In this document: piece by piece, positions 33,346 through 45,399 of the stretch | How positions within the stretch are numbered: the first letter of the stretch is position 1 | Layout: each line of letters begins with the position of its first letter | DNA from: Cinnamomum chago | Taxonomy: Eukaryota > Streptophyta > Magnoliopsida > Laurales > Lauraceae | NCBI GenBank assembly: GCA_038049695.1 | Contig: CP142461.1 | Span: 35,409,001 to 35,473,000, forward strand | Reading direction: 5' to 3' | DNA length: 64,000 nucleotides | Made by a program: the position numbers and the translations under genes | The notes under the pieces: model-generated | The model's database searches: none | Told to the model about the DNA's origin: nothing | The model's input: only the letters and a program-made list of their open reading frames with translations

Positions 33346-35735
33346 CATGATTAGTGGCTTGGATATCTTCATCAGAGCTTTCTCTACTTTCATCGATAGA
33401 GGCCAATGACTGGCTTGGATTAGCATCAACTAACCTAAAATAAATTTTTATAAATATTAGACTTATATGAAATTATGTATAAATATTAGACTTATATGGG
33501 GGATAACAACATAAATCAAATTAAATTGTGTACCTGTTCAACAACACTGGACAATTACGTTTGTCATGTGATACACCGCGCTTGTTGCAGCCCTTACATA
33601 GACGGCCTTTTGTTGCCTTTTCCTTGGACGACTTGAGTCTCTTCGCGCGTCCTTTCGTCACAACATGACCTGGCTCATTATACTCAACAACATTGCTATC
33701 CACAACTGCCTTCCCATTATCAATGGTTGAATTGGATGGATTGTTTAACATCAACTGCTTTAATTTCATTTCCAATTCATTATGACCACTGATTAAACAT
33801 TCAAAACCTTCTTTAGATTGACTAGCTGTGCCAATAAGCCCTGCAAACATACAAGACAAGTGACTATGTCTAGCCAAGCATGGGTCAACACCTTCTGATC
33901 CACCCGACTCCACCATGTCTACAAATGCATCTCTTCTAACACCCTTCGTCCATCTTCTCAATATGTAACGCTCAGGTAAAAAGAATATAGCATATCTCTT
34001 CAAGACACACAAAACATGACAACAAGGGATGCCTTCAAATTCAAAATTGTGGCAAGAACAATATGCATGCTTCTCGTCTTTTTTCCATAAAACCTCTCTT
34101 TCAAATTCCTTTTCGTCGGAATAATTTTTCACAACGAACTTACAACTGACATCATCCTCGTAAACAATATTTTCTGCAACTAACATGGTGGTTAATAACT
34201 CATCTTGAAACTTATAAAATATGTTCCTTGTGTATACTTCGGCCATTTGCTTCTCCATTGGTGAAAATGCCTTCATTTTAGGCCTCCCATTACTATTTTC
34301 AAAATCCTCTTTCTTTTCAAGATACCTTAAACGTTCCACCCCGGCATCAAAACGCAATATGAAATCAAGTAGGGAATTCTTGTACTCAACGTATTGCTTC
34401 ACAAATGCATTCATGCTTTCACTTCGTTGAGTTGTCGACATGCCACCAAAGAAATTTTTCTTTAAATATGTCGGAACCCACATATGACGAATTCTAAAAA
34501 TATCCGCCAACCAATCATTCTCCATATGCTCATTGTCTGTTATGATCTGATTCCAAAAACTGTCAAATTGATCAGTAGATGCTGAGTGGTGAACGCACTT
34601 TTTTATCTTTTCTATTAAACCCTCATTGTGAATATGAAGCCCTCCCAAATTCGTCGGCAACTTATCCAAAATGTGCCATAGACAATACCGATGAACAGTA
34701 GTTGGCATGACATTTTTAATGGCTTTTGTCATAGCCAAGTCTTGATCTGTTATAATACCCTTTGGTGGACTATATGACATTGCCTTAAGCCATGTGTTAA
34801 ACAACCACTCAAATGACTCGGTTTTTTCATTTGGTAGAAAGCCACATCCAAATAAAGTAGTTTGCCCATGATGATTGCAACCTACAAATGCGGCAAAAAT
34901 AAGTTCATAACAGTTGGTCTTGTAGGTTGTATCAAATGTAACAACATCACCAAAGATTTTGTAAGCGGAACGAAATGATCCGTTTGCCCAAAACACATGC
35001 GTTATCTTTTTATCTGCATCTCGCTCAATGGTATATGTGAAACCATTTCCCATTTCCCATTTCTTTCCGGTTTTCAAAAAGTTGAAATAGCAACTGTCCA
35101 TCTAGCCCCCTTTTCTTTTCCTTTTCATCCCTACGGTGATTCCTGGCATCCGTATCTGTAAATCCAATTTTGTCCAATCCCCCAGACTGCGATGCAAACA
35201 CTTGCATTTGCTGTTTGCTTCGCACATTTGCAGCATCATATGCATTTATAAGTCTTCTCTTTGATTCTGGCACTTCACGATGCGACCTCAACATAAATCT
35301 CTTACTTGGAGTAGCGGGGGCATGAGAGTGTTGAGGAAGGGACACCACATAACCACCTGATTTATCTAATTTCACTTGCAACTTAGCCATACAATCGAAT
35401 CTTGTTTCCATTCGACGTCTTTGAACCACTTCCTTACCAATCCAGTGTCTCTCATCTGTTTTACCCTGCTTTGAACATACAAATCTTTTCCATACAACCT
35501 CCCCATCTTTACCTCTATTACTAGATTCTTTTCTCACACAAAATCCAGCAAGTTTACCATAAGCATTGTAAAAGTTATATGCCTCCTCTAAATCATCAAA
35601 ATGCATGCCCAATCTTGGTGTCATGTTTTCATCTACAACCGGACAGTGGCAAATTGGTGATGAGGAGCATGAGGTCATATCCATTTGCAATCTGGATGAC
35701 AAATAATTAAAATTGGACATGAATAACGGACCCAA
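33346..35735 (-). pseudogene. FAR1-type MULE transposase (MULE C copy), frameshifted
   Basis: Same protein as the MULE D transposase and very similar along its whole length. A 7-bp tandem duplication in the GGAAATG run near 35050 breaks the frame, so the FAR1 domain part (35735 to about 35040) and the catalytic part (35101-33521) are in different frames. A 6-bp in-frame deletion (YVVSLPQHS instead of YVVSQFVPQHS) lies at about 35336. Catalytic motifs are kept: TFDTTYKTN, ITDQDLAMTKAI, CLWHI and TTQRSESMNAF. The SWIM finger (CSCHNFEFEGIPCCHV) and zinc knuckle (CKGCNKRGVSHDKRNC) also remain. A second exon (33434-33346) with LVDANPSQSLASIDESRE and proper splice borders is present, as in D. Confidence 0.9.
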
Positions 35736-36060
35736 ATAAAGAAATGGGTATGTTGTTTTTTTTTGAACAATTTTGCTACCTCTTACAATTATCGTGTCTC
35801 TAAAATGACAATAGTATCAAATATTTAAGAAAACCTATCAATCAACCATATGAAATGCAATGGGAAAGAAAAGATTAAAAAGCATTTGCCTATTAATTCA
35901 ACAAGGAATTTTGGATATATTAGTTCTAACTCAAAATCTACCACCCAACACTAGTTTATGCAAAAAATCAAGGTTCATTCATTAGGATGACCCGAGTCAC
36001 CTATAAAACTGCCATTATTACACACAGAGAGAAACTTGTGGTTATTTAGTGAATAGCATC
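35736..36060. other. MULE C core between transposase and right TIR
   Basis: Similar to 39085-39312 in MULE D up to about 35930 (TATATTAGTTCTAACT). From there C and D diverge. No gene is present; it probably holds the transposase 5' UTR or intron. Confidence 0.5.
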
Positions 36061-37363
36061 AACCCAACTGACCAACTCCTCACAATGAACACATCCCAAT
36101 TTGACACTGCTATGACTGTAATGCACCATACATTCTTTGATGGCTGGCAGGATAAATTTATTAAAACATAAGGCATTACAAAAAAGGACTAGAGACTGTA
36201 GGGGTCTTCTGAAACTACTTGGCATGCCCATTTTCCCACCTTTCAACCATTAAATGGTAACTTCGACCCTTTGTCATGTTGCTTCTTCCATGGGATTTTC
36301 CCACTGGAGATTAGAGCAATTTTAGTTCAACTGAAGTGCAAACACATCAATGAAATCCCTCACTTGTCTAGTATATGACATGTCTATATGCTATACAAAA
36401 TGATGATTAACCAAAGTTACCACTCCATAATCAACCAAAATCCTACACTAATGAGATCTACGATGAAAGACAGGGAAATTTAAAGACTGCCATTCCATTC
36501 CAATCATTTTCACAAATTCCATCCATTCCATACAACGAACTAAAAAAAAAAAAACAAAAAAAAAAAAACATCAGCATTCTCATATTTCAACTCAAGAAGG
36601 AACTATTCTTACCTGCAGCAAGAGAGAGGGGGGTGAGAGGGATCAGGCGAGGGAGCAGCAATTCAGCTGCAGGCCTGTCAATCGGCGAGAGAGAGGGAGA
36701 TGTGCGCAGCAGCAGCAGGGCTTCGCCGCAGAGAGGGAGAGAGAGATGAGCAGCAGCGGGGGAGAGACAGTAGCGAGGGAGAGAGCTGAGCTGAGAGAGA
36801 GAGATCAGGCGAGGGAGACACCGCAGCGAACGAGAGAGCTTCGCAGAGAGAGAGATCAGGCGAGAGACAGAGAGCGAGAGAGATCGTTTTCGTGAGGGAG
36901 AGAGATCTCAGGGGAGTCGTCGTCCGATCTAAGTCGTCCGAGAGAGAGAGATGCATGCGAAAGAGAGTCGAGAGGCAGAGAGAGACGACAGACAGAGGCA
37001 GAGCAGTTTCAGAGAGGCAGCGATCGTCGACTGGCCGTCGTCGAGAGACAGAGAGACAGAGACGAGAGACGAGAGAAGAGAGTCGACTGGCCGTCGTCGT
37101 CCGAGAGGCAGCGATCGTCGTCCGAGAGGGAGAGGAGTTTCAGAGGAGAGACGAGAGACGGAGACGAGAGACGGAGACGAGAGACGGAGGGAGGAGAGGA
37201 GTTTTGCAAAACAGAGGATAGGTGATTTTGAAATGAGTTGGGGGAATACTGTTTCGTGAGAGCGGGAAACGGAAATAACATCAGCGTTGGGCCAGTGCGT
37301 TGGGCCCTCGCACGCGTGTGCAGCTTGGGATAACACAGGCTGCAGCCTGTGTGATCCCCTCCC
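36061..37363 (-). repeat. right TIR of MULE C
   Basis: Inverted copy of the left TIR. Its outermost bases are GGGAGGGGATCACACAGGCTG read inward and include the palindrome CAGGCTGCAGCCTG. A matching splice donor (inverse of CTGCAG/GTAAGA, about 36610) could give the transposase a TIR-derived 5' exon. Confidence 0.85.
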
Positions 37364-37383
37364 ATATATATATATATATATAT

Positions 37384-38036
37384 GAGAGCAGATCCCACAC
37401 ACTGCAGCTCCCACTACCACAAGCTGCACACGCGTGTATGGCCCAACGAGGAGGCCCAGCTGCTGAATACGGTTTCCCGCTCTGCTTTCACCCATTTCCC
37501 CCTTCTCTTTTCAAAACGTCATATCCTCTGTTTTCCAAAACACTGCAGCTCGTCTCCATCTCTCGTCTCTCCTCTGAAGCTCGACGATCTCCATCACTCG
37601 GACGACGACCGCCGTCCCCTCGGACGACGACGATCCCACATCCTCGCACGTCTCTCTCGCATCTCTCTCGCTGCTCATCGCCCCTGCGCAGAGCTCTCTC
37701 TCGGACGACGACCGCCGGCCCCTCGGACGACGACGATCCCACATCCTCGCACGTCTCTCTCGCATCTCTCTCGCTGCTCATCGCCCCTGCGCAGAGCTCT
37801 CTCTCGGACGATCACTGCCTCTCGACTCTCCCTGCGCAGATCTCCTCCATCACGGTCTTCCTCGCGGGCGCCTCGACCACCAGCCTGCCATCGACTGCTC
37901 TCTGTCTCTCACGACGACGATCGGACCCCATCGACTGGAAGCTCTCTGTCTCAGGTCTGCGCCCATCTCCTCCCATTCCCTCTCTCGCCCCCATCCTCTC
38001 CATCACCACCCAGTGCAGTCTCTCGATCCGTCCGTC
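37384..38036 (+). repeat. left TIR of MULE D
   Basis: CT-rich with GGACGACGACG words, including an internal 120-bp direct duplication (CGGACGACGACCGCC... at about 37597 and 37699). Inverted copy at 47322-47974. The long open frames here (about 280-300 codons in two frames) are low-complexity artefacts. Confidence 0.85.
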
Positions 38037-39312
38037 TCCCTGCGCAGAGCACCGCCCGCCGAGCACTACCATCGCAGAACGGCTGCACATCCCTCACCTC
38101 TGCGCCTCTCTCGTCTCCCTCGGCATCTCTCTCTCACGCTCACGGTCTCCCTCGCGGGCAACCTCTCCGTCCCTCTCTCGCAGCCGGACTCACACTTTCA
38201 GGTAATACAAGTTTTGTATGAATCAAATTTGATGGAGTTGTAAGAATTTGGGTTTTTTTGAAAGGAGTCAAGCATTTAGGGCTGTTTGATTGTAGGGAAA
38301 GTGAAAATGGGGTTGGCTTATGCATAGATAGCATTCTGTAGTTATAACTGGGATAAATGTTCTTTTTCTTTTTCTTTTTTTTAGTGACGTAATGAAGCAA
38401 ACATATGAATTTTTGAATTTAAAAACAACCATACTGTTCAGTTCTCATCAACTAGTCCATGCATAATTTGACATTTCAATGTAAATATTTGAGCGTCTGT
38501 TCCAACACTATTGAGTGACGATAACATGAAATGCAATCCATGCTGCCAGATTTTGATGTATGAGCAGAGCAGATTCTGAATGTGACATGAGAAGATTCAA
38601 GTACTCAAGCACCATTGTAGTAACCTCAAAATATTATATGAGATCTTCTTTGTGGAATTCATACTGTTACAGCAGAGAGTCTCTGGTTCAGTGGTGTGGC
38701 ATGCTGCACCACTTGTTTCTCTGCAGACATTGAATTTGCAAAGATTAGAAACACAACCAATCAGCATAAATAATTGAAACATTGCATATGAACTAAAAAT
38801 ATCCCCTGGGTCATGTCTAGCCTCTATCCTCATGGCTCATGTCCTCCACTCAAGAATGTGTAGCATAGGCCTTACTAAAACATGAAATTGAGAATTGGAA
38901 GCCAAACTAAATACTCAAATATTTTTCACATATTAAGCATGACCCATAAATGGTCTTTCAAAATAGATGCTGTTATCAGCTAAAAATAGGCAAAATCATC
39001 TTATCAAATATGAGTTTTGTTTTCTTTTTCCAGCAATCTGAACAAGACACAATGCTGATGAGTAATGCCGTGTGTTTGAAACAAAGAAATAGTTAGAACT
39101 AATATATCCAAAATTCCTTGTTGAATTAATAAATAGGCAAATGCTTTTTAATCTTTTCTTTCCCATTGCATTTCATATGGTTGATTGATAGGTTTTCTTA
39201 AATATTTGATACTATTGTCATTTTAGAAACATGATAATTGTTAGAGGTAGCAAAATTGTTCAAAAAAAAAAAAAAAAAAACATGCCCATTTCTTTTTTTG
39301 GGTCCATTATTA
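38037..39312 (+). other. MULE D transposase 5' region
   Basis: CT-rich sequence to a CTTTCAG/GTAATAC donor at about 38201, then AT-rich DNA. From about 39085 it matches the MULE C core. A TIR-derived 5' UTR exon spliced across this stretch to the transposase is plausible but not shown. Confidence 0.4.
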
Positions 39313-41502
39313 ATGGGTAATTTTAATTATTTGTCATCCAGATTGCAAATGGATATGACCTCATGCTCCTCATCACCAATTTGCCACTGTCCGGTTGTAG
39401 ATGAAAACATGACACCAAGATTGGGCATGCATTTTGATGATTTAGAGGAGGCATATAACTTTTACAATGCTTATGGTAAACTTGCTGGATTTTGTGTGAG
39501 AAAAGAATCTAGTAATAGAGGTAAAGATGGGGAGGTTGTATGGAAAAGATTTGTATGTTCAAAGCAGGGTAAAACAGATGAGAGACACTGGATTGGTAAG
39601 GAAGTGGTTCAAAGACGTCGAATGGAAACAAGATTCGATTGTATGGCTAAGTTGCAAGTGAAATTAGATAAATCAGGTGGTTATGTGGTGTCCCAGTTTG
39701 TTCCTCAACACTCTCATGCCCCCGCTACTCCAAGTAAGAGATTTATGTTGAGGTCGCATCGTGAAGTGCCAGAATCAAAGAGAAGACTTATAAATGCATA
39801 TGATGCTGCAAATGTGCAGAGCAAACAGCAAATGCAAGTGTTTGCATCGCAGTCTGGGGGATTGGACAAAATTGGATTTATAGATACGGATGCCAAGAAT
39901 CACCGTAGGAATGAAAAGGAAAAGAAAAAGGGGCTAGATGGACAGTTGCTATTTCAACTTTTTGAAAACCGGAAAGAAATGGGAAATGGTTTCACATATA
40001 CCATTGAGCGGGATGCAGATAAAAAGATAACGCATGTGTTTTGGGCAAACGGATCATTTCGTTCCGCTTACAAAGTCTTTGGTGATGTGGTGACATTTGA
40101 TACAACCTATAAGACCAACTGTTATGAATTTATTTTTGCCGCATTTGTAGGTTGCAATCATCATGGGCAAACTACTCTATTTGGATGTGGCTTTCTACCA
40201 AATGAAAAAACCGAGTCATTTGAGTGGTTGTTTAACACTTGGCTTCAAGCCATGTCATATAGTCCACCAAAGGGTATTATAACAGATCAAGACTTGGCTA
40301 TGACAAAAGCCATTAAAAAGGTCATGCCAAATACTGTTCATCGGTATTGTCTATGGCACATTTTGGATAAGCTGCCGACGAATTTGGGAGGGCTTCATAT
40401 TCACAATGAGGGTTTAATAGAAAAGATAAAACAATGTGTTCATAACTCAGCCACTACTGATCAATTTGACAGTTTCTGGAATCAGATCATAACAGAGAAT
40501 GAGCTTATGGAGAATGGTTGGTTGGCGGATATATTTAGCATTCGTCATATGTGGGTTCCGACATATTTAAAGAACTATTTCTTTGGTGGCATGTCGACGA
40601 CTCAACGAAGTGAAAGCATGAATGCATTTGTGAAGCAATACGTAGAGTACAAGAATTCCCTTCTTGATTTCATCTTGCGTTTTGATGCCGGGGTGGAACG
40701 TTTAAGGTATCTTGAAAAGAAGGAGGATTTTGAAAATAGTAATGGGAGGCCTAAAACCAAGACATTTTCACCAATGGAAAAGCAAATGGCCGAAGTATAC
40801 ACAAGGAACATATTTTATAAGTTTCAAGATGAGTTATTAACCACCATGTCAGTTGCAGAAAAAATGGTTTACGAGGATGATGTCAGTTGTAAGTTCGTTG
40901 TGAAAACTTATTCCGACGAAAAGGAAATTGAGACAGAGGTTTTATGGAAAAAAGACGAGAAGCACGCATATTGTTCTTGCCACAAGTTTGAATTTGAAGG
41001 CATCCCCTGTTGTCATGTTTTGTGTGTCTTGAAGAGATATGCTATATTCTTTTTACCTGAGCGTTACATATTGAGAAGATGGACGAAGGGTGTTAGAAGA
41101 GATGCTTTTGTAGACATGGTGGAGTCGGGTGGATCAGAAGGTGTTGACCCATGCTTGGCTAGACATAGTCACTTGTCTTGTATGTTTGCAGGGCTTATTG
41201 ACACAGCTAGTCAATCTAAAGAAGGTTTTGAATGTTTAATCAGTGCTCATGATGAATTGGAAATGAAATTTAAGCAGTTGATGTTAAACAATCCATCCAA
41301 TTCAACCATTGATAATGGGAAGGCAGTTGTGGATAGCAATGTGGTTGAGTATAATGAGCCAGGTCATGTTGTGACGAAAGGACGCGCGAAGAGACTCAAG
41401 TCGTCCAAGGAAAAGGCAACAAAAGGCCGTCTATGTAAGGGATGCAACAAGCGCGGTGTATCACATGACAAACGTAATTGTCCAGTGTTGTTGAACAGGT
41501 AG
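39313..41502 (+). CDS. FAR1-type MULE transposase, intact open frame (MULE D)
   Basis: Predicted nuclear cut-and-paste transposase related to Jittery and the FHY3/FAR1 family. From the ATG at 39313 (an alternative is 39349, MDMTS) the frame is 729 codons. Order: FAR1 zinc-binding N-terminal domain at about residues 35-145 (FDDLEEAYNFYNAYGKLAGF ... FDCMAKLQ ... QHSHA), then the MULE core with Asp in TFDTTYKTN (about 261), Asp in ITDQDLAMTKAI (about 323), CLWHI, and Glu in TTQRSESMNAF (about 434). A SWIM finger CSCHKFEFEGIPCCHV (about 556) and a CCHC zinc knuckle CKGCNKRGVSHDKRNC (about 709) follow. The TAG at 41500 probably lies in an intron: AACAG/GTAGAC at 41498 splices to 41598-41686 (LVDANPSQSLASIDESRE), conserved in MULE C. 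A further short exon at 42745-42758 ending ENVQ is possible. Confidence 0.92.
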   Translation: MGNFNYLSSRLQMDMTSCSSSPICHCPVVDENMTPRLGMHFDDLEEAYNFYNAYGKLAGFCVRKESSNRGKDGEVVWKRFVCSKQGKTDERHWIGKEVVQRRRMETRFDCMAKLQVKLDKSGGYVVSQFVPQHSHAPATPSKRFMLRSHREVPESKRRLINAYDAANVQSKQQMQVFASQSGGLDKIGFIDTDAKNHRRNEKEKKKGLDGQLLFQLFENRKEMGNGFTYTIERDADKKITHVFWANGSFRSAYKVFGDVVTFDTTYKTNCYEFIFAAFVGCNHHGQTTLFGCGFLPNEKTESFEWLFNTWLQAMSYSPPKGIITDQDLAMTKAIKKVMPNTVHRYCLWHILDKLPTNLGGLHIHNEGLIEKIKQCVHNSATTDQFDSFWNQIITENELMENGWLADIFSIRHMWVPTYLKNYFFGGMSTTQRSESMNAFVKQYVEYKNSLLDFILRFDAGVERLRYLEKKEDFENSNGRPKTKTFSPMEKQMAEVYTRNIFYKFQDELLTTMSVAEKMVYEDDVSCKFVVKTYSDEKEIETEVLWKKDEKHAYCSCHKFEFEGIPCCHVLCVLKRYAIFFLPERYILRRWTKGVRRDAFVDMVESGGSEGVDPCLARHSHLSCMFAGLIDTASQSKEGFECLISAHDELEMKFKQLMLNNPSNSTIDNGKAVVDSNVVEYNEPGHVVTKGRAKRLKSSKEKATKGRLCKGCNKRGVSHDKRNCPVLLNR

Positions 41503-41808
41503 ACAATTTAATTTGATTTATGTTGTTATCCCCCGTATAAGTCTAATATTTATACACAATTTCATATGAGTCTAATATTTATAGCCAAAATTTTCAGGTT
41601 AGTTGATGCTAATCCAAGCCAGTCATTGGCCTCTATCGATGAAAGTAGAGAAAGCTCTGATGAAGATATCCAAGCCACTAATCATGGTAATTTATTTGTT
41701 GCTTTAAGATTGTTTATGATAAAAAAAATCCTTTCATAAGACTTTTCCATGCATAACTCACCTCATTAAATTGTTTCATTTCGTTGTAATAAGCTTCATA
41801 AGATTATT

Positions 41809-41910
41809 ACTCTTCCTCATGGGATCACTGATCTTCAAGTTGCTAACATCATCACCAAAGCTCTTCCGTGTGTCAAACATCTATTCTTTATTAGCAAATT
41901 GGCTGGTTAA
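41809..41910 (+). pseudogene. C-terminal fragment of a Ty1/copia RNase H with adjacent polypurine tract
   Basis: The open frame reads LPHGITDLQVANIITKALPC, then VKHLFFISKLAG and TAA. This is the layout of the copia polyprotein end (ADIFTKALP...LRSKLG). About 15 bp later a purine run TTGGAGAGTGGG resembles the polypurine tract, followed by sequence that may be the start of the 3' LTR. It sits just past the C/D shared core in MULE D, so it was inserted or captured after the two elements diverged. Confidence 0.6.
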
Positions 41911-43282
41911 TTAACCATCATCAATTGGAGAGTGGGTATTAACTATGATTGGGTCCATGTGTGAGTATTTCTCTATTTAAATATCTTGTATTTTAGATCC
42001 TTGAAATCAAGGGAAACTCAAAAGTGATAAGAAAGAGGATTGAAGAGCTTGATTGATATTTGCTTTGTGTAGAAAAATATTTTTCTGAGATGCACTTCTA
42101 TTTTTGAAAGTGTGGAATTTTCTTGATAAAAATGGATGTGACATTGTAGGTTCATGTAATGACTTCGGAAGAAGCATGAGTTTTGTAGGTGCATCCTTTC
42201 TTTTTTTTTCATTTGGACAAGTTACAGGTGCAGACATTAAAAGCTTGATGTTGGAAGATAAAATCCAGAATGTTGTTGGTACAGGTTGATGTAATGACAT
42301 TGTTAGATGATGAAACTTGGGGCTTTTTGGGTGTTTGAGGACGTGCTAGTGGCAGAATGGTTCCATGTTATTGAAAAAATTGAAACTCTTGGCTGAATGC
42401 GTTCCATGTAATCCAATTTTATGAAACTGCTATACAAATGGCTTCAGATTTGTAACTGTCTACAAATCGGGTTGATCTGAAACTGTCCACAAATAAATAA
42501 TCAACCATTTGCCCCTTGTTGAAATTCTTTTTGCTCGAAATTACAGATTTAGTTATCATTAGTCTTGCTCGAAATTACAGATTTAAAGAAGAGGTCTAAT
42601 TATCAATCTATAACATCCATCCTGTGAGCTGTAGCTTGGAGTTCTCAAGTCTTACATGATTCACTTCGATTGAACAATCTTAAGCATTTGTTTGAATAAC
42701 CCTGCCATGCTTCAATTTCTGATTTATTTGTTGAATTTTTGCAGAGAATGTGCAGTGAAGGTTCCATCAAGAAGGTGTCTGTAGAGAAGTTTTCATCGAG
42801 ACTCAATGCTTCAATTTATACTTAAGTTGCTGAAGTCAGATGTTCGTTGTATTTTCAAGAATCTGAATCTGGCTACTTTCATTTATCATGTCACATGTTA
42901 TTTGTAAATCGTATGAAGCTTTGAGTTACTGATCTTGTAGTATATTGAAGATGACTGCATGGACCCTTTGTTCTATATTATGAATGAATGGAAACCTTAC
43001 CATTTTGTTATGGGGTTATTTGTTTTGAATGGATGTTTTTTTGAATGGATGTTATTTGTTTTGAATGGATGTTATAGGTGAGTGGTTGGTTTGTTGTTGA
43101 TTAAGAATGGTGAATGTTTGATGTTGAATAAGAATGAAAAAGGTTGATGTTTTAAGTGATGGGGAACAAGAGGTTGAGTTTGAATGTGGATGTTATAGGT
43201 GAGTGGTTGGTTTGATGTTGATTAAGAATGGTTAATGCTAATGTTTTAAGTTATTGGTAAGAACATATTTTTTTTTTTTAGT
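41911..43282. other. MULE D variable region, no clear gene
   Basis: This holds possible LTR sequence behind the copia tail, an AAATTACAGATTTA duplication near 42540 and 42575, a TTTTTGCAG acceptor at 42744 and GAATGGATGTT-type repeats at 43020-43250. The last are mirrored at 44810-45130. Confidence 0.35.
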
Positions 43283-43847
43283 GATGCTGAGTGCCCCTGT
43301 TTGGGGCACTGGTTACCCCACTTCCCGAAGGAATTTTTGGAAGATATTTGGGGGTTTGAAAGTCTATATACTGAACTTGAAATCTGCATTTTTTGGTTTA
43401 AAAAAAATAGGGTTTGCCTAGCGTTCCAATCGCGCAATTTGGGAACTCAGTCAGTGAATTCTGCCGAAAATCAATCTGAGTAGCCCTGTTTAGGTCACCG
43501 TTTGACCCACTTCCGGAGGGTATTTTTTCATGAAAATTGGGGAACTCGAAGTCCGTATGATGAACTTAAAATCTGCAATTTTTGGTTAAAAAAGAATAGC
43601 GTTTGCCTAGCGTCCCAGTCGCGCACATTTGGAACCCAGTCAGTGAATTCTGCCGAAAACGAATCTGAGTGGCCCTGTTTAAGTCACCGTTTGACCCACT
43701 TCCGGAGGGTATTTTTTCATGAAAATTGGGGAACTCGAAGTCCGTATGATGAACTTAAAATCTGCAATTTTTTGTTTAAAAAAAATATTATCTGCCTAGC
43801 GGTCCAGTCGCGCAATTTTCCAACCCAGTCAGTCAAATCTGCCAGAT
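43283..43847 (+). repeat. 189-bp repeat array, left arm of palindrome (MULE D)
   Basis: Three units starting with the edge unit (GATGCTGAGTGCCCCTG), then markers at about 43484 and 43672. It ends head to head with the right arm at CAAATCTGCCAGATTCG. Confidence 0.9.
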
Positions 43848-43849
43848 TC

Positions 43850-44797
43850 GTTTTCGGCAGAATTCACTGACTGGGTTCCAAATGTGCGCGACTGGGACGC
43901 TAGGCAAACGCTATTTTTTTTTAACCAAAAATTGCAGATTTTAAGTTCATCATACGGACTTCGAGTTCCCCAATTTTCATGAAAAAATACCCTCCGGAAG
44001 TGGGTCAAACGGTGACCTAAACAGGGCCACTCAGATTGGTTTTTGGCAGAATTCACTGACTGAGTTCCAAATGTGCGCGACTGGGACGCTAGGCAAACGC
44101 AATTTTTTTTTAACCAAAAATTGCAGATTTTAAGTTCATCATACGGACTTCGAGTTCCCCAATTTTCATGAAAAAATACCCTCCGGAAGTGGGTCAAACG
44201 GTGACTTAAACAGGGCCACTCAGATTGGTTTTTGGCAGAATTCACTGACTGAGTTCCAAATGTGCGCGACTGGGACGCTAGGCAAACGCAATTTTTTTTT
44301 AACCAAAAATTGCAGATTTTAAGTTCATCATACGGACTTCGAGTTCCCCAATTTTCATGAAAAAATACCCTCCGGAAGTGGGTCAAACGGTGACTTAAAC
44401 AGGGCCACTCAGATTGGTTTTTGGCAGAATTCACTGACTGAGTTCCAAATGTGCGCGACTGGGACGCTAGGCAAACGCTATTCTTTTTTAACCAAAAATT
44501 GCAGATTTTAAGTTCATCATATGGACTTCGAGTTCCCCAATTTTCATGAAAAATATCCCTCCGGAAGTGGGTCAAACGGTGACCTAAACAGGGCTACTCA
44601 GATTGATTTTCGGCAGAATTCACTGACTGAGTTCCCAAATTGCGCGATTGGAACGCTAGGCAAACCCTATTTTTTTTAAACCAAAAAATGCAGATTTCAA
44701 GTTCAGTATATAGACTTTCAAACCCCCAAATATCTTCCAAAAATTCCTTCGGGAAGTGGGGTAACCAGTGCCCCAAACAGGGGTACTCAGCATCACT
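43850..44797 (-). repeat. 189-bp repeat array, right inverted arm (MULE D)
   Basis: Five inverted units with markers at about 44013, 44202, 44391, 44581 and 44770, ending in the inverse of the edge unit. The minus-strand frame stays open for about four units (44575-43829) because the unit is 63 codons long. Confidence 0.9.
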
Positions 44798-45399
44798 AAA
44801 AAAAAAATATATGTTCTTGCCAATAACTTAAAACATTAGCATTAACCATTCTTAATCAACATCAAACCAACCACTCACCTATAACATCCACATTCAAACT
44901 CAACCTGTTGTTCCCCATCACTTAAAACATCAACCTTTTTCATTCTTATTCAACATCAAACATTCACCATTCTTAATCAACATCAAACCAACCACTCACC
45001 TATAACATCCACATTCAAAACAAATAACATCCATTCAAAACAACATCCATTCAAAACAAATAACCCCATAACAAAATGGTAAGGTTTCCATTCAAAACAA
45101 CATCCATTCAAAACAACATCCATTCAAAACAAATAACTCAACCTGTTGTTCCCCATCACTTAAAACATCAACCTTTTTCATTCTTATTCAACATCAAACC
45201 AACCATTCATTCACCTATAATCAACACATTTAACATGGGACAAAAAGAAATCCAACATGATCATTCCACATTCACATTTAACATTCGCTTCAACATCAAC
45301 TATTTTAAACTCAACATTGAAAAAGAGTGCATCTGGACATTCCATAAATCAACATTCAACAGTCAACATTGAAAAAAAATAAAAAAGTAACAGAGATGG
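44798..45399. repeat. AACATCCATTCAAAACAA short repeats, mirror of 43020-43270
   Basis: Low-complexity repeats of AACATC, CATTCAAAACAA and TCTTATTCAACATCAAACC extend the palindrome beyond the 189-bp units. In MULE C the like sequence is at about 28730-28915. The part next to 45400 is probably the 3' UTR of the GRF gene. No coding sequence was seen. Confidence 0.6.

Larger units (their letters stand above)
25959..37363. mobile_element. MULE C, two-gene Mutator-like element (both genes broken)
   Basis: Ends GGGAGGGGATCACACAGGCTG and its exact inverse at 37363, each next to (TA)n. Long TIRs are 25959-27527 (1,569 bp) and 36061-37363 (1,303 bp). A GRF-zinc-finger gene reads rightward (28030) and a FAR1-type transposase leftward (35735), converging on an inverted 189-bp repeat array (28920-30958). 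A captured SRP receptor alpha fragment and its derived short repeats lie at 30990-31444. The internal core matches MULE D in inverted orientation, but the TIRs of C and D differ. Confidence 0.9.

Noticed and set aside
37300-38221. Open frames of about 280-300 codons in two overlapping frames
   Set aside because: They lie in the CT-rich TIR of MULE D, give Ser/Arg/Leu-rich low-complexity peptides, and recur in several frames and in the opposite TIR. They look like products of the sequence bias.
43829-44575. 248-codon minus-strand frame as a real repeat protein
   Set aside because: It runs inside the 189-bp array, where unit length alone keeps a frame open. Kept only as a low-interest finding.
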